From Niastella koreensis GR20-10 (GTDB lineage Bacteria; Bacteroidota; Bacteroidia; Chitinophagales; Chitinophagaceae), in contig NC_016609.1 in the NCBI RefSeq assembly GCF_000246855.1, positions 1,984,001 through 2,048,000 of the forward strand: a stretch of 64,000 nt of DNA, in the 5' to 3' direction. Numbering within the stretch: position 1 is the stretch's first letter; each line of letters begins with the position of its first letter. Both the position numbers and the translations under genes were made by a program. This document shows, one piece after another, positions 62,946 to 64,000 of this stretch. The notes beneath the pieces were generated by a model. The model saw only the letters and a list, made by a program, of their open reading frames with translations, had not been told where the DNA came from and searched no databases.

Positions 62946-64000
62946 ATGAGCAGGCAGGTGTCACGACGGAAGTTTATCATTACTACTGCAACAGGTGGAG
63001 TGGGGATGGCGATGGGGAATATCAACCGGTTGGCGGCAGCTGCTGCCAGTCCGTTTTTGGCGGGTGATGATCTGTATGCGCTCAGTAATTCGCTTTCTGC
63101 TACCTGGGCTTCTACTTTATTGGGCCTGCAAATAACAGATAAATCGCAGGGAGCCGATTATGGCGGTCTCCGCTGCCCGGGCACTCAACACATTTACGGC
63201 CGCATTGGCGACACTATTTATCCTTTTATGCATATGGCCCGGCGTACGGGCGACAGCCGCTACCTGGATGCGGCCACGTTGTTGTTTCGCTGGATAGAGA
63301 CCAATGTAAGCCAGCCCGATGGTTCCTGGCTCAACGAAACAAACGACAAGTGGAAAGGCATTACCGCTTTTACCGTGATCGCTTTGAGTGAGGCCATTCG
63401 ATATCATGGCGACCTGATGGACCCGGCGTTTAAAAGCGCCATAAACGACAGGCTGGCCAAAGCAGGAGAATTTATTTATTCCAACTTTAATATCGATTTC
63501 GGCAATATCAATTATCCCATTTCCGGCGCCTATGCCCTGTCGCTGTTAGGCACCATCCAGGATAATCCGAAGTTTAAAGAAAAGGGAAGGGAACTTACCC
63601 AACAGGCTCAACATTTCTTCAGCCGCAACAATCATTTTTTATTTGGGGAAGGCACCCCTTATTATGAAGCCAGTAAGAAAGGTTGTTTCTCTGTAGATCT
63701 GGGGTATAATGTAGAAGAGTCGCTGCCTAACCTAACCTTATATGGGCTGCTGAACAAAGACGAAGAATTGCTGGGCATGGTTACGGATTCTTTACAAACG
63801 CATATGGAATTCATGCTGCCCGATGGTGGCTGGGACAACAGCTGGGGCACGCGTAATTATAAATGGACGTATTACGGAAGCCGTACCAGCGATGGCTGTC
63901 AGCCGGCCTATGCCTTGCTGGCCAATCGCTATCCCCGCTTTTACCGCGCGGCATTAAAAAATGCGCAATTGTTACAACAATGCACGGTGAATGGGTTATT
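62946..64000 (+). CDS. Tat-exported protein, probable alpha/alpha-toroid carbohydrate-active enzyme (3' end outside window)
   Basis: The first 351 residues of a rightward gene. The start MSRQVSRRKFIITTATGG has a twin-arginine motif (SRRKFI), so it folds before export. Helical repeats follow (TIYPFMHMARRTGDSRYLDA, LLFRWIETNVSQPDGSW, FTVIALSEAIRYHG, MLPDGGWDNSWGTRNYKWTY), typical of alpha/alpha barrels in glycoside hydrolases and polysaccharide lyases. No family can be named from this part. It lies divergent from the GH130-like gene at the PUL's right side. Confidence 0.7.
   Translation, partial: MSRQVSRRKFIITTATGGVGMAMGNINRLAAAAASPFLAGDDLYALSNSLSATWASTLLGLQITDKSQGADYGGLRCPGTQHIYGRIGDTIYPFMHMARRTGDSRYLDAATLLFRWIETNVSQPDGSWLNETNDKWKGITAFTVIALSEAIRYHGDLMDPAFKSAINDRLAKAGEFIYSNFNIDFGNINYPISGAYALSLLGTIQDNPKFKEKGRELTQQAQHFFSRNNHFLFGEGTPYYEASKKGCFSVDLGYNVEESLPNLTLYGLLNKDEELLGMVTDSLQTHMEFMLPDGGWDNSWGTRNYKWTYYGSRTSDGCQPAYALLANRYPRFYRAALKNAQLLQQCTVNGL

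Overview
The window comes from a chromosome of the Bacteroidota, most likely family Chitinophagaceae (Niastella/Chitinophaga-like). The evidence is a SusC/SusD pair, several TonB-dependent receptors with carboxypeptidase-regulatory N-domains, a type IX secretion sorting domain, Bacteroidota families such as DUF2851, DUF4407, DUF4919 and DUF6377, scarce Shine-Dalgarno sequences, and candidate TAnnTTTG promoter boxes. The taxonomic placement is an inference from gene content.

Layout. 1-3.0 kb: a YcxB-like fragment and topA. 3.4-7.2 kb: a 5-oxoproline (pyroglutamate) operon pxpB-pxpC-pxpA plus an NRAMP-fold transporter that lacks the metal-ligand motif. 7.5-13.5 kb: DUF4407, small membrane proteins, an SGNH hydrolase, a large outer-membrane receptor and a DUF445 protein. 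13.6-20.5 kb: tRNA-His and a conserved housekeeping row (Tsp-like S41 protease, KdsC-like phosphatase, UbiA prenyltransferase, Maf, DUF2851, GT2). 20.6-22.6 kb: a GT39-like membrane glycosyltransferase and its partner. 23-30 kb: AraC/SDR and HxlR/SDR regulator-enzyme pairs flanking a TonB receptor with a small CxC protein. 30-46 kb: a mixed accessory region with MscS, a frameshifted FAD oxidoreductase, a hybrid kinase with two histidine-kinase modules, a ThuA protein, an orphan protein resembling the class II histidyl-tRNA synthetase fold, regulator remnants, pirin, an ABM monooxygenase, ExoIII and a PEBP protein. 46-64 kb: a polysaccharide utilization locus (PUL).

The PUL holds a secreted 1383-residue GH87-like beta-helix enzyme with CBMs and a T9SS tail, a DUF6377 regulator, SusC, SusD and a SusB-like GH97 alpha-glucosidase. 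GNAT, DoxX, a GH130-like enzyme and the start of a Tat-exported protein follow. The enzyme set suggests an alpha-glucan such as alpha-1,3-glucan: the beta-helix enzyme cuts outside the cell, SusC/D imports oligosaccharides, and GH97 trims them in the periplasm. This is inferred, not proven.

The most unusual signal is not a gene. At thirteen intergenic sites there are short arrays of imperfect 7- or 8-nt units. Each site has its own word, and most have a second array that is roughly the reverse complement of the first. Most sit directly at the 3' ends of genes, and three enclose or abut an intrinsic terminator. I do not recognise this family in Bacteroidota; the closest known thing I can name is the heptanucleotide STRR repeats of cyanobacteria.
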